Assembly: GCF_031157315.1 (NCBI RefSeq)
Contig: NZ_JAVIFU010000025.1
Coordinates: 1 to 64,000, forward strand
Direction: 5' to 3'
Source of the DNA: Paenibacillus sp. LHD-38
GTDB taxonomy: Bacteria; Bacillota; Bacilli; Paenibacillales; Paenibacillaceae
DNA length: 64,000 nt
A program made the position numbers and the translations under genes. Below the pieces are notes generated by a model, which ran no database searches, was not told the origin of the DNA, and saw only the letters and a list, made by a program, of their open reading frames with translations. Every line of letters begins with the position of its first letter. Position 1 is the stretch's first letter. Positions 1 to 9,738 of this stretch are shown here, piece after piece.

Positions 1-252
1 GTTTAACTACACGGTGGATGCCGAACTGCGGGTCGCACTTGATGAGTAGATGGACGTGATCAGGCATGATTTCCATTTCCACAATCTCAGCTCGAAGTTC
101 TTCTGATTTAAGCTGGAACAGTTCTTTTAATCTTGCATCAATAGGAGGTATTAGAACTTTGCGTCTATATTTGGGGCAAAATACAACATGGTACTTACAG
201 TCAAATGTTACATTGTGATTACTTTCATCTTCTCGCTGTGATATCGATTCAT
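1..252 (-). pseudogene. tnpA: IS200/IS605-family transposase TnpA, 5' part, frameshifted
   Basis: The minus strand encodes the start of a Y1 (HUH) single-strand transposase, with the typical CKYHVVFCPKYRR block near the N-terminus and MPDHVHLLI containing the HUH metal-binding pair. The gene runs off the left edge, so its catalytic Tyr is not visible. The only ATG (position 252, giving MNRYHSE) is in a different frame from the conserved part, and the conserved frame has no start codon after its upstream stop. A one-base indel near position 231 would join them. I therefore read it as a frameshifted or decayed element, although a sequencing error is possible. Confidence 0.75.
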
Positions 253-290
253 TCCAAGAAAATTATACCATAAAACAGTAGATCTAATGT

Positions 291-326
291 CGGGTGATTA
301 AGGCGGCTTTAGCCGCCCTTCACCCG
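291..326. repeat. IS200-type left-end hairpin
   Basis: A stem is formed by CGGGTGA (291-297) with TCACCCG (320-326) and GGCGGC (302-307) with GCCGCC (312-317). It lies just upstream of the TnpA remnant, where IS200/IS605 elements carry the subterminal hairpin that the transposase recognises and that also blocks read-in transcription. The element boundary itself was not determined. Confidence 0.55.
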
Positions 327-412
327 AAGCACCTTACATCCCCATAGCTAAAGCAAGGGGTTTTTCGGCGCTAAATTATAAGGAAGATTCCAATTACCTA
401 AAACCTTAAATG

Positions 413-453
413 CAAAAAGGCCGTCCCCGAGGATCATCTCCATCGGGTACGGC
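413..453 (-). terminator. Rho-independent terminator of the giant secreted protein gene
   Basis: On the minus strand GCCGTACCCGA pairs with TCGGGGACGGC and is followed by CTTTTTG. It begins about 15 nt after the stop codon at 468. Confidence 0.8.
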
Positions 454-467
454 TTGCACGTTAACAA

Positions 468-3400
468 TTATTTTTTGGACGGTTTACCCGAATTATCGTG
501 CTGCACCTTGACGGTCACGATTTGCACCGATTGGTTGCCAGCTTTATCGGTTATGGTATACGTAATCGTATAGACACGCCCCGTACCCTGCCCGGAGCGC
601 TCCGCCCTCAAGCTGAACCGGGTATCTTGCGTTCCATAATCGGCGCCTTGAATATCGTTCGCCGTATCGCCGTCGCCAAGCCCGTCATCGGGCTCGCTGC
701 TCGTAATCGAAGTCAGTACGACCGAGGCGATTCCGGAGGTCGCGTCTCTGAAATCAAGGGTTGCCGTAATATCGATCATTTTATGATCCGGCGGCCACAA
801 GGTTCCATGATCCAAGCTGACGGTAAAGGTCGGAGCGGTTGTGTCCACTCGAATCGTTATCGATTGTTCCGCTTCCGCATTCCCCGCGTTGTCCACGCTG
901 CGGTAATCCACCCAATACTCCCCGTCATGAAAGGCAGGGATCGAACCCGTGTATAAGGCCCATTCACTGTTATTGATCCGGTATTCTGTCTTGGCTACGC
1001 CTGACAAATCGTCAGCAGCCGAAAGTGTGAGAACCGCATCGACGGTATGCCATCCGTTCGGTCCAGCCGGATTAACGGAAGCTGCCGTAACCGGTGCGAC
1101 CGTATCGATGTTTCCTACCGTAATCACCTTAACCGCCTGATTTCCCGCTTCATCTTCGGCATACAATGTGTAGCTGCCGTTCAACGTCACCATAAAGCTG
1201 TTACCCGTGAAGTTGTTGCCGCCGGCCGCAAAAAACTCGGCCGTCCGCTCGCCCGCGGCCCATTTCATTGCCGTAACAGCGCTGCCGGTTCCGTCAAACT
1301 CCACCGTCACGGGAATGCTGTTGTTCGTCCAATCGGCCGGGAAATCAGCCGAAATTTCCGGATTGATGGAGTCCACCGTAATGGTGAAGGTTTGAACTGC
1401 GGATTCGTTAACGCCGCCGTTTGCCGTATCCCCGTCATCCGTCAGAGCGACGGAAACCGTTGCCGTACCGCTGACGTCGTCCGCAGGCGTGAAGCTCAGC
1501 GTACCATCCGATGCGACCGCAGGCTGAACGGTGAACAGATCGTTCCGGTCATTGGTAACGTTGAACATCAGAGTCTGACCGGATTCATCAGCCGGACCGG
1601 CGGAAATGTTCGCAGCCCAAGCCGGCACGCTTACCCCTTGAACCGCATCGGTCTTATTCGCTGCCTGGTCATCCCCTTTACTAAATGACGGCGCGTCATT
1701 TACCGGATCGATCGTTACCGATACGACTTCAGGCTCGGAGTCCGCCTTGCCGTCATTTACTCTAAAGGAAAAGCTGTCGGTTCCGTTCCAGTCGTCGACG
1801 CCCGGTACATACTTAAACTGTCCCGAAGGACTAATGAAAACCGTGCCTTTCAGCGGCTGATCTACCATGCTGAAGGTTACGTTATCCCGATCCGCATCGC
1901 TTGCGTATAACTCTCCCGATAACGGCAGGTCCTCGTGCCCTTGGACGGAAGCCGCTTGCGCAACCGGAGGCGTATTCGCATTCGTAAACTGCACGCTGGT
2001 TTCCCCGTAGGCGCCCCGGGCGGCCTGCGCCTTCACCTTCGCCGTACCGGCGATCGGAGATGTCAACACGGCTGTTGCCACTCCATTCGCATCGGTTACG
2101 GCTGTTTGGGTAATCGTACCGAGTGTCGTCGAGAACGTTATCTTTTGCCCCGACATCGTTTGACCATTCGAATCCTTCACAACAGCGGTAACCGTACTCG
2201 ATTGTCCGGCGTTAAGAATGGTCGGATCCGCGCTAACCACAACGTCCGCAGGCGCCGGATTTTTCAGTTCGTACAACTGCTTGATTTCCGCCTCGGTGAG
2301 AGGGTAATTGTACATTCTAAAATCGTCCATCATACCATTGAAATATTCCGTCGATCCCGGTGGATCGAATCCAATCGTCAGCTTCTCGGTTGTATTCTCA
2401 AATATACCTTTCCAAGCCAACGAAGTCTTGTATACGCCGTTAATATAGTACTTAGCCGTCGTGCCGTCCCAGGTGACAGTAGACATATACCACTCTTTGT
2501 CCGGCATTGGCGTATTCGGGAAGAGGTGCGTAAATCCGTTTCGGTCGCCGCTTTTAAGGCGCATGCCCGGAGAATCTCCCCATCCGTCATGCAAGAAGGA
2601 ATACGGTCCGTAATTTTCCGTGTGGCCCTTCGAAATTATGGGAGCGTATCCTCCAGTGCCTCCATTCTCTTTGTACACCCATGCGGAGAAACTGAAGGAT
2701 GTCGCCAAATCAAGCGAATCGCTGTCTTCTACGAGCACCCCGCTCCAACCATCAAACTTCGCCGCTTGGCCGATTATCCCTTCGACAAATGTCGGATTGC
2801 CGATCGCAGGCGCCCCGTGGTTGCCGTTACCCGAAGAGTCCTGGAAATTGCCATCGAACGTATAGTAAGCGATCTGTCTAGGTGTCTGCTCTGCCCGAAC
2901 GGTAATCTCAAACGTATCTGTGCCCACTGCGCCATCATCATCCGTAACAGTGACGGTTGCCTTGTAAATTTTATCGGCCGAATCCTTCTCCATTACCGGA
3001 TAAGCATGATCAAAGTGACACGATGTAGATGTCGTCCCGTCGTCGAAGTCCCAGACGCAAGTATGACTGTCCCAGGAAGGATCGAAAATTTTAGTAGTTC
3101 CTTCATACCTTTGACCGCCAAGCACCGTTACGTCTCTTCCTGCATCGACGATAGGCGCGACGTTCGCAGGGGTAATCGGTTTTTTCACTTGATATTTCTT
3201 TCCGTCTTTCGTCACGATATCAAGCGTAGCCATATAGGTATTGCTGTCAGTGTAATATTTCGAGACGGTCATTCCAGAGTCCGTGTAGGATCTGTCGCCG
3301 AAATCCCATATGCTGCTTGTAATAAGCCCTTGGTCTCCGCCGGCTGTCGTATTGATGAGCGAAACCTTCTCCCCTTCTTTCGGGTTTTGGGGGAGGAACT

Positions 3401-6400
3401 CGAAATCTGCGGGCTCAACGGATTGCTCCAACGTAAAGCTGCTTGACTGCCCCTGCGAATCCGTTACGGTCAACGTAACCGGGTAGATGCCCGGGCCTGG
3501 GAACGTATGGGTCGGTTCCTTCACGTTAATCTTCGGACTGTTATCCCCGAAATCCCATTCATAAGAAACAATATCATTGTTTTTGTCTGTGGACAGATTT
3601 TGGAAAGTGACGGTTTCGCCGCCAATCTGACCTGTCTTGACTTTCAATTGCTGAGTTGAAATGATTGAACCGTTTCCTTGAGAAGAAAGAGGTTTATACA
3701 AAATATATTTGGCTAACATCGGCTTTGGAAGCTTAAACTCCTGCAGCTCTCCATTGTTTTCCAGCGTACCGCTAAGGACTGTAGTGAATTCGGTTAAATT
3801 ATCATTTGAAATCGCAACCTCGAAATCTTTCACCCGCTGCTCTGCAGAGAAAATACGCGGTCTGATCTGGATCCGGTCAATAAGGTACGAATCGCCGTCT
3901 GCCAAGCTGATCTTCACCCATTGATTGTTCTTCGACTTTGTCGCCCATGGGGTACTGTGGTTAAATTTCAACATGTTTTCTGCACTGTGGCCTGAGTCAT
4001 AATTACTTGATACGGCTTCAATCTTGGCTCTCTCTTCTAACAGCGCGACGTTCTTTCCTGCCGAAACGGGATTAAAGAACGCTTGAGGAACCTCCGATGC
4101 GCCGATCCTGAACGAGACTTGCTTCACGGCCTCGACATTCCCTGCGTTGTCGGTGCTTCGATACGAAATGGTGTAAGCTCCGTCCGCACTAAATGTGACC
4201 GGAGTCGAATAAATCTCCCAATCGCCCTCATTCACCCGGTATTCCGTCTTAGCGGCACCGCTGCCCTCGTCATTAACAGTAAATGTAACAGTTACCGGGG
4301 ATCGATAGTAACCGCCCGTGCCGTCAGGCTCAGCCGGCGACAATGATGCTGTCGTGGAAGGCGCGGTCACATCCTCTGTACTCCAAACAACAACTGCAGG
4401 GCTGCTGGACAGCGATCCGACCTGTGCGACGACCCGATCTTCACCCGTCTGTGTACCCGTGTATTGAAATGCTGCCACACCAGTATTATCCGTGTTTGCC
4501 GTATGTGCACCTGGGTTAGCACCAGTAATGACAAGGGAAACAGGCGTTCCGATCACCGGTTGGCCTTGCTGATCAAGGACTGTCGCTTTCAAAGTATGCG
4601 CACCGCCAAGCGAACGCGATGCGCTATCAGGAGTTAGATTGATAGTCGCCGGCGGCTGCTTCTGAACGACTTTTACCATCCAACTGATTAGAAAGGCTCC
4701 ACCAAGCGGATTTGAATCCAAAACAATCACCTCAACCGCATGCAAACCGACGGAAGTCGGAACATACGTATACTTATTTCCTGTTCCTGTGCCTACGGTT
4801 GCCCCATCAACAAACCATTCAACAGCTATCGGATCGTTATCGGGATCAATGGCCGTAATTTCAAATAACGCCGCCTCCCCTACATACTGCTGTACTTGAC
4901 GAGCGGGGGGTGATTGTTCCACGAGAAGCGGAGCGCGATTCACATCCGCAATCACGGTTTGCACATAATGAACCGCTTGATTTCCGTTATTGTCCATTAC
5001 TCTCAATCCGACAAGCCCATTAACCGGCTTGGTGAACGTATGTGTCACCTTTACACCCTGAGCATCGTCGAAAAATCCATCGCTATCCAGGTCCCAATCA
5101 TAGGCAGCGATACCGGCATCGCTAGTGGACCAAGTGCCGTTGAACGTAACGGGATCTCCTTCTTTCCCGGAGTAAGGACCACCGGCGTCCGCATAAGGAG
5201 CATCATCGACTACGGTCGGATCCTGCAGAAGCTGGTTAACGAGTCCGACCACATGGCCGCCGAAATCTACCAAGTTTGTACCGAACACGTTATTGTCTTC
5301 AATGATAGCCGCACCTTCAGCCAACATATCTTGCTTTGAAAAATCGAAATCCATAGCCGTGAACTCTGCTTTAAACTGTACAATTTCCGATTCGGTAAAG
5401 CCAAGCGAAGCAAAATATTGCATCTCCTCATTCGTGAAGCCTGACGCTGCAACTCGCTCTTGAAGCTGCCGCAATTCGGCAGCCTTCTCGTTTAACGCTT
5501 CGTCAACCTGTGCGAATGCTTGATTAAACCGTGAGAGGCTTTGGCTTGTAAACTGCAGCTGGTAGAGCAATAGATTTATGTTGTCGCTAAGCGCCTTGCC
5601 GTGTGTCAGCGCCCAATTCACATCTCCCATCGCTTGCGCTCCTTGATAACGTTCAAGCTGCGTCCACATTTGACGGGTTATCGCTTGCTCTTTGGCAATA
5701 TCATTCACCAGAGCCTGCATGGCGGCATCCACTTGATCGTTACTTTGGAAATCCAGGAGGCGCCTCTCTCCAAGCGGAGTAATATGTTTATAGTCCGGAT
5801 CCGGCGGGTCATCCTTGATGCCTTGATAATGTTTGGCCTGATTGGCGAGTTGAAGCAATGCCATTGTCCGCGGATCTTGAAGACCGCTGCGCATTAGGAA
5901 ATCTACAAATTTCTCATTTGGATTTCTTCCGGCATCGGCTGCTTTCTGCAGTTTGAACAATTTGTCTGCGTACTTCTCATACTTCTCCCAGCGCTCCGCC
6001 AGCTTTCCTGCATCTTCCTTCAGCTGCGTCAGATCCAGCGCTGGAACGAAACCGGTAGTATATTCTACCTTGAAAGCAGGATCAATAACTCCATCGATAA
6101 GATAATCGAACTTTCCGTCTTGACATTCGTCAAACACGACGGCGTATTCACCAGGAGGAATTTTTCCATCCGGCCCTGTGTAGCCGATCGTTTCAGAGAT
6201 GAAGATGCCGTTCGATATACTCATGACGGTGTTCGGTTTGCCGCCGCCCTCATCCTCCAGTTCCTTCCCGTGGGAAAGAGCGTTGACGCTTCCGCTCTTC
6301 ACGATATAAAGATCGGTCCATGAGGTTAACCCGTCAGGATTTCCTTCAGAACAATGCGGAATAATTTGCATCTTCCCGGTGTGGATGGAAATGCTGGAGT

Positions 6401-6557
6401 TTCCTCCGAATGTTGTATAGGCATCGCCTTCATCGGTCCACCAGATCCACTGGCCGAGCCCTGAACTTGCATTCGCTGCCGGAAGGAAAGCTCCGAGTAG
6501 CAACAAACACGTTAACATCATCGCTATTAACTTACGAAAAATGATAATCACTCCCAT
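468..6557 (-). CDS. Giant secreted multidomain protein (PKD, LamG, bacterial Ig-like repeats)
   Basis: About 2029 residues. A signal peptide (hydrophobic core about 12-28, cleavage after ANA) is followed by a mainly helical region (about 165-440). Then come a PKD domain (455-545), Ig-like modules (548-825), an F5/8-type-C-like discoidin module (830-985), three PKD repeats with WDFGD/WDFDD cores (985-1225), a LamG/concanavalin-like domain (1230-1430), a Big_1-like module (1435-1530), a cadherin-like module (1530-1625) and further Ig-like modules to the end. No catalytic domain, SLH domain, LPXTG motif or C-terminal membrane anchor is visible, so it is probably released or loosely wall-bound and may bind polysaccharide or cells. 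ATG 6557 is chosen; a TTG lies directly before it. It appears monocistronic. Confidence 0.85.
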   Translation of the reverse strand: MGVIIIFRKLIAMMLTCLLLLGAFLPAANASSGLGQWIWWTDEGDAYTTFGGNSSISIHTGKMQIIPHCSEGNPDGLTSWTDLYIVKSGSVNALSHGKELEDEGGGKPNTVMSISNGIFISETIGYTGPDGKIPPGEYAVVFDECQDGKFDYLIDGVIDPAFKVEYTTGFVPALDLTQLKEDAGKLAERWEKYEKYADKLFKLQKAADAGRNPNEKFVDFLMRSGLQDPRTMALLQLANQAKHYQGIKDDPPDPDYKHITPLGERRLLDFQSNDQVDAAMQALVNDIAKEQAITRQMWTQLERYQGAQAMGDVNWALTHGKALSDNINLLLYQLQFTSQSLSRFNQAFAQVDEALNEKAAELRQLQERVAASGFTNEEMQYFASLGFTESEIVQFKAEFTAMDFDFSKQDMLAEGAAIIEDNNVFGTNLVDFGGHVVGLVNQLLQDPTVVDDAPYADAGGPYSGKEGDPVTFNGTWSTSDAGIAAYDWDLDSDGFFDDAQGVKVTHTFTKPVNGLVGLRVMDNNGNQAVHYVQTVIADVNRAPLLVEQSPPARQVQQYVGEAALFEITAIDPDNDPIAVEWFVDGATVGTGTGNKYTYVPTSVGLHAVEVIVLDSNPLGGAFLISWMVKVVQKQPPATINLTPDSASRSLGGAHTLKATVLDQQGQPVIGTPVSLVITGANPGAHTANTDNTGVAAFQYTGTQTGEDRVVAQVGSLSSSPAVVVWSTEDVTAPSTTASLSPAEPDGTGGYYRSPVTVTFTVNDEGSGAAKTEYRVNEGDWEIYSTPVTFSADGAYTISYRSTDNAGNVEAVKQVSFRIGASEVPQAFFNPVSAGKNVALLEERAKIEAVSSNYDSGHSAENMLKFNHSTPWATKSKNNQWVKISLADGDSYLIDRIQIRPRIFSAEQRVKDFEVAISNDNLTEFTTVLSGTLENNGELQEFKLPKPMLAKYILYKPLSSQGNGSIISTQQLKVKTGQIGGETVTFQNLSTDKNNDIVSYEWDFGDNSPKINVKEPTHTFPGPGIYPVTLTVTDSQGQSSSFTLEQSVEPADFEFLPQNPKEGEKVSLINTTAGGDQGLITSSIWDFGDRSYTDSGMTVSKYYTDSNTYMATLDIVTKDGKKYQVKKPITPANVAPIVDAGRDVTVLGGQRYEGTTKIFDPSWDSHTCVWDFDDGTTSTSCHFDHAYPVMEKDSADKIYKATVTVTDDDGAVGTDTFEITVRAEQTPRQIAYYTFDGNFQDSSGNGNHGAPAIGNPTFVEGIIGQAAKFDGWSGVLVEDSDSLDLATSFSFSAWVYKENGGTGGYAPIISKGHTENYGPYSFLHDGWGDSPGMRLKSGDRNGFTHLFPNTPMPDKEWYMSTVTWDGTTAKYYINGVYKTSLAWKGIFENTTEKLTIGFDPPGSTEYFNGMMDDFRMYNYPLTEAEIKQLYELKNPAPADVVVSADPTILNAGQSSTVTAVVKDSNGQTMSGQKITFSTTLGTITQTAVTDANGVATAVLTSPIAGTAKVKAQAARGAYGETSVQFTNANTPPVAQAASVQGHEDLPLSGELYASDADRDNVTFSMVDQPLKGTVFISPSGQFKYVPGVDDWNGTDSFSFRVNDGKADSEPEVVSVTIDPVNDAPSFSKGDDQAANKTDAVQGVSVPAWAANISAGPADESGQTLMFNVTNDRNDLFTVQPAVASDGTLSFTPADDVSGTATVSVALTDDGDTANGGVNESAVQTFTITVDSINPEISADFPADWTNNSIPVTVEFDGTGSAVTAMKWAAGERTAEFFAAGGNNFTGNSFMVTLNGSYTLYAEDEAGNQAVKVITVGNIDTVAPVTAASVNPAGPNGWHTVDAVLTLSAADDLSGVAKTEYRINNSEWALYTGSIPAFHDGEYWVDYRSVDNAGNAEAEQSITIRVDTTAPTFTVSLDHGTLWPPDHKMIDITATLDFRDATSGIASVVLTSITSSEPDDGLGDGDTANDIQGADYGTQDTRFSLRAERSGQGTGRVYTITYTITDKAGNQSVQIVTVKVQHDNSGKPSKK

Positions 6558-6821
6558 CAATATACAATACTTTTTATGAATGCGGTCCGTATCGGTCAGC
6601 TCATACCGATTAAAAACGAATCACCCCTTTATCACTCTGTTAACGAATAAACAACGATCAAAAACGAAGGAAAATCCCGGGCGCAACCCGTAGCTGTACC
6701 ACGAGAATTGTGCGTCGATCGTTCACAGATCGAAGTATACAGCGCCCCCTGCGAGCTTGGGGAGGATGAACTTTTTTCACCCTACGGAAAAAAATTACCC
6801 TACCTCGTTTCCTATTCAGGA

Positions 6822-7412
6822 TTAAACGCTCCCCGAATGATTGGGATGGGCAGCCAGTGGCTCCCGATGCGACCGAGGCGTCAATCTTCCGGTCCAAATG
6901 CAGAAGCCCATACCGACGTAAGCGAGTCCCCAGAAGAATGCAAAGTATACGTTGTCTTCCACCGGAAGGAATGCGCCAAGGAGCATCAGCAAGTATAAGC
7001 CAGCCACCCAACGGGGGAATACCTTGGCGCGGAACGTCATAATGGCGAACAGCAGCGTGCCTCCGGTCAAGCCGATCATGCTGCCCATTCCGGTAATCGC
7101 CATAACCAAGCTGTCAGGTTCCGGAGCGGATGGCCCCTGGATGAACACGGCAAACAACAAAGCCGTTGTCAAAATGTTGCCAATCGTAATGCCGAGTACG
7201 CTAATAAATCCAAGCAAGCCGGTCTCCTTCGATTGCACGAGATAACCGGCGATCGAGCCAACCGCCATAAGAATACATGCCACATACCCGAAGGAAAGCT
7301 CCGGCATGCTGTCCGTTCCCCAGATGATCGCCGTCGGCATCATGCCGATTCTCGCGATCCCCGCCAGCAAGCAGATCATGCCCAGCCATCTCAATACTCG
7401 TAACTCGTTCAT
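6822..7412 (-). CDS. Multi-pass membrane protein of unknown function
   Basis: 196 residues with about six hydrophobic segments, separated by short loops, and a basic/His-containing C-terminal tail. I do not recognise the family. It resembles small uncharacterised DUF4386-like or permease-like membrane proteins, which is a weak impression only. The start at ATG 7412 is preferred because GAGGAG lies 8 nt upstream; an ATG at 7418 is too close to that site. It is divergent from the histidine kinase at 7603. The shared intergenic region holds a perfect 15-bp inverted repeat, so control by the neighbouring two-component system is plausible. Confidence 0.7.
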   Translation of the reverse strand: MNELRVLRWLGMICLLAGIARIGMMPTAIIWGTDSMPELSFGYVACILMAVGSIAGYLVQSKETGLLGFISVLGITIGNILTTALLFAVFIQGPSAPEPDSLVMAITGMGSMIGLTGGTLLFAIMTFRAKVFPRWVAGLYLLMLLGAFLPVEDNVYFAFFWGLAYVGMGFCIWTGRLTPRSHREPLAAHPNHSGSV

Positions 7413-7509
7413 TTTCATTCTCCTCATCTTCGATTTATTTGCTTGCCTTAATCCTACATGCACGGGAATCACGGGCAACAGGGCAATGAATACCTCATTT
7501 TATGGGAAA

Positions 7510-7548
7510 CGGCCGATTCCCGAATCCGGGAAATTCGGGAATCGGCCG
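7510..7548. promoter_or_regulatory. Perfect 15-bp inverted repeat between divergent genes (candidate operator)
   Basis: CGGCCGATTCCCGAA (7510-7524) is repeated in inverted orientation at 7534-7548 around a 9-nt spacer. It sits between the start of the membrane protein gene (7412, minus) and the kinase gene (7603, plus), the usual place for a LuxR-type regulator's operator. It has no T-run, so it is not a typical terminator. Confidence 0.55.
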
Positions 7549-7602
7549 GGAATTCGCAACAATCTCATATTCAAAACAACCTTCCATCGCTATAATAAAA
7601 GC

Positions 7603-9720
7603 ATGAAAATTATAAGAGCCTATCAAGTCCTTATCGGATTGTTTTTTATCGTTACAGCTACCCTTTATGCGAGTTGCATTCCCACCTATTACGACATGCT
7701 GGTGACGCAATGCATCTCAAGCGGATGCGGTTTGTCGATTCCTGCCTTGACCTTGGAACCGGGGGGTCTCTCCTTAACGGAGATTGCATTCCTCCAAGTA
7801 GCGATCGACTGTTCCTTTACGCTGGTGTTCTATTCCTCTGCCCTGATTCTTCTGTGGAAAAGCGCCCGGGAACAGATGGGTTTACTCGCCGCATTGGCGA
7901 TGATCGCCTTCGGCACTTCTTTTCCATCACTCGTCATGGTTGGATCGGTAGATTCGACATTCTCTCATTACTGGTTCCTTGGGGTAGCGGCTGCAGGTTG
8001 GATTGCGATATCGCTGTTCTGCCTGCTATTTCCGAATGGTACATTCGTGCCTGCATGGTCGAGGTACGCCATGGCGCTCATCGTCATCGTAGATGTTGCG
8101 AACATCTTCTATGATGGGAACTTATGGAAAAAACTTCATGTCCCTATGTACCTTCAGTTCATCTGGTATTTGTCAACGACGCTGCTGCTGATCTATGCCC
8201 AGGTGTACCGTTTCAGACGAATCTCTTCACCCGAGCAGCGGCAGCAGACCAAGTGGGTTGTCTACGGCGTTTCGGTCTGCTTTATTGGATTTGCGGTAAT
8301 CAGTATGCTGTTCGATCCTGCTTTCTATAACGGCAATGCCGCTTACTTTGTCTATTTAAATGCGGCGCTTCACCTTTTCCTGTCGGCTCTGCCCATTACG
8401 CTTACGCTCGCTGTTCTAAGGCGGAGGCTATGGGACATTAATCCCCTTGTTAACCGGACGATTGTCTACGGTGCGCTGACTGTATGCATTGTTCTGCTGT
8501 ATACCGCCGTTGTGCTTTATCTCGGAAAGCTGTTTGTCTCTTGGAACCATTATGTCGTCTCTCTCATTGCGACGGCACTCGTCGCGGCTGTGTTCGCGCC
8601 CCTTAAGGAATGGCTGCAACGACAGGTGAATCGGCTGATGAAAGGCCGTCATGATGATCCGTACGCCGTTCTGTTAGAGCTTGGCAGCCAGATGATGCAG
8701 CCGCTCGCACCTGATGCGATGCTGGCGGCGATTGCGCGTCAAGTGCAAGGCGCGCTTCGATTGCCTTATGCCAGCATTGCGATGGACATCGAAGGGCAAG
8801 AGACCATTTTAGCCGAAGCAGGCGAGCGAAAAGAAGCGCTTGAACTGCATGCCTACCCGATTATTTATCGGGGCAAATCGATCGGTACGTTGTATGCGGC
8901 GAATCGCTCGGCAGGTGAAACGTTTTCGTCGGAGGACCATATTTTCCTGGAAGTGTTGCTTCAGCAAGCCGGGCCGCTTGTGAACAATGCGGATATGCTG
9001 CTGGGTATGAGGCGGCTAGCGGAAGATCTTCAGGATTCCCGCGAGAAGCTTGTGCTCGCCCGGGAAGAGGAGCGCCGGCGAATCCGCAACAATCTGCACG
9101 ACGATCTCGCGCCGAGATTGGCGGCACTGGCGCTTAACGTGGCGATAGCGCGCAAATACGTCGACAAGGAGCCTGCCGCTGCTGTTGCGAAGATGGATGA
9201 ACTCGGCCAAGTCATTCGATCGACGATCCAAGATATTCGCTCCCTGGTGAACGATTTGCGCCCGCCTGCGCTGGATGAGCTCGGTCTTGTCGGCGCGATC
9301 CGCGCGCGGATGGAAGAGATGGCGAAGCCTTCTCAGCTAAACGCGGACGGTTCGTGGACAAAGCAGCTGCATATGCAGATCAACGCTCCGTCGGTTCTGC
9401 CTGCGTTGCGTGCTGCGGTCGAGGTTGCCGTCTACCGGATCGTGACGGAGTCGTTGGTGAATGTGGTGAAGCATGCGGATGCGACCGTCTGTCGAGTCGT
9501 GCTAGCCGTGACGGAGGATAGTCGACTCCTGGTGGAAGTGACAGACGACGGTGTAGGTGTAGGTGTCGGTGCGACGCAACGTCCGGCTTTGACGGGGACG
9601 ACCGGCGGTATCGGACTTATATCCATGCGCGAGCGGGCTGCGGAGATCGGCGGAGAATGCGTGATTGAACGGCTGGACACAGGAGGAACGAGGGTACGCG
9701 CGATGCTGCCTTTGCAATAG
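7603..9720 (+). CDS. NarL-family sensor histidine kinase with membrane sensor and GAF-like domain
   Basis: 705 residues. The first ~335 residues hold about eight to ten hydrophobic segments, an integral membrane sensor. A GAF-like region follows (about 350-465), then a HisKA_3 dimerisation domain with the phosphoacceptor in RRRIRNNLHDD (His499), and a HATPase domain with N-box ESLVNVVKHADA and G-box GGIGLISMRERA. The reading frame is open from 7306, but ATG 7603 begins the recognisable sequence; its ribosome site is weak. The response regulator follows after an 18-nt gap, so the two form an operon and a cognate pair. The signal is unknown. Confidence 0.88.
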   Translation: MKIIRAYQVLIGLFFIVTATLYASCIPTYYDMLVTQCISSGCGLSIPALTLEPGGLSLTEIAFLQVAIDCSFTLVFYSSALILLWKSAREQMGLLAALAMIAFGTSFPSLVMVGSVDSTFSHYWFLGVAAAGWIAISLFCLLFPNGTFVPAWSRYAMALIVIVDVANIFYDGNLWKKLHVPMYLQFIWYLSTTLLLIYAQVYRFRRISSPEQRQQTKWVVYGVSVCFIGFAVISMLFDPAFYNGNAAYFVYLNAALHLFLSALPITLTLAVLRRRLWDINPLVNRTIVYGALTVCIVLLYTAVVLYLGKLFVSWNHYVVSLIATALVAAVFAPLKEWLQRQVNRLMKGRHDDPYAVLLELGSQMMQPLAPDAMLAAIARQVQGALRLPYASIAMDIEGQETILAEAGERKEALELHAYPIIYRGKSIGTLYAANRSAGETFSSEDHIFLEVLLQQAGPLVNNADMLLGMRRLAEDLQDSREKLVLAREEERRRIRNNLHDDLAPRLAALALNVAIARKYVDKEPAAAVAKMDELGQVIRSTIQDIRSLVNDLRPPALDELGLVGAIRARMEEMAKPSQLNADGSWTKQLHMQINAPSVLPALRAAVEVAVYRIVTESLVNVVKHADATVCRVVLAVTEDSRLLVEVTDDGVGVGVGATQRPALTGTTGGIGLISMRERAAEIGGECVIERLDTGGTRVRAMLPLQ

Positions 9721-9738
9721 AGAAGGAGGATTGGACTA

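Noticed and set aside
1935..3446. 503-codon open frame antisense to the giant secreted protein
   Set aside because: No ribosome site, low-complexity Arg/Ile/His-rich translation typical of a shadow frame; the opposite strand encodes clear domains.
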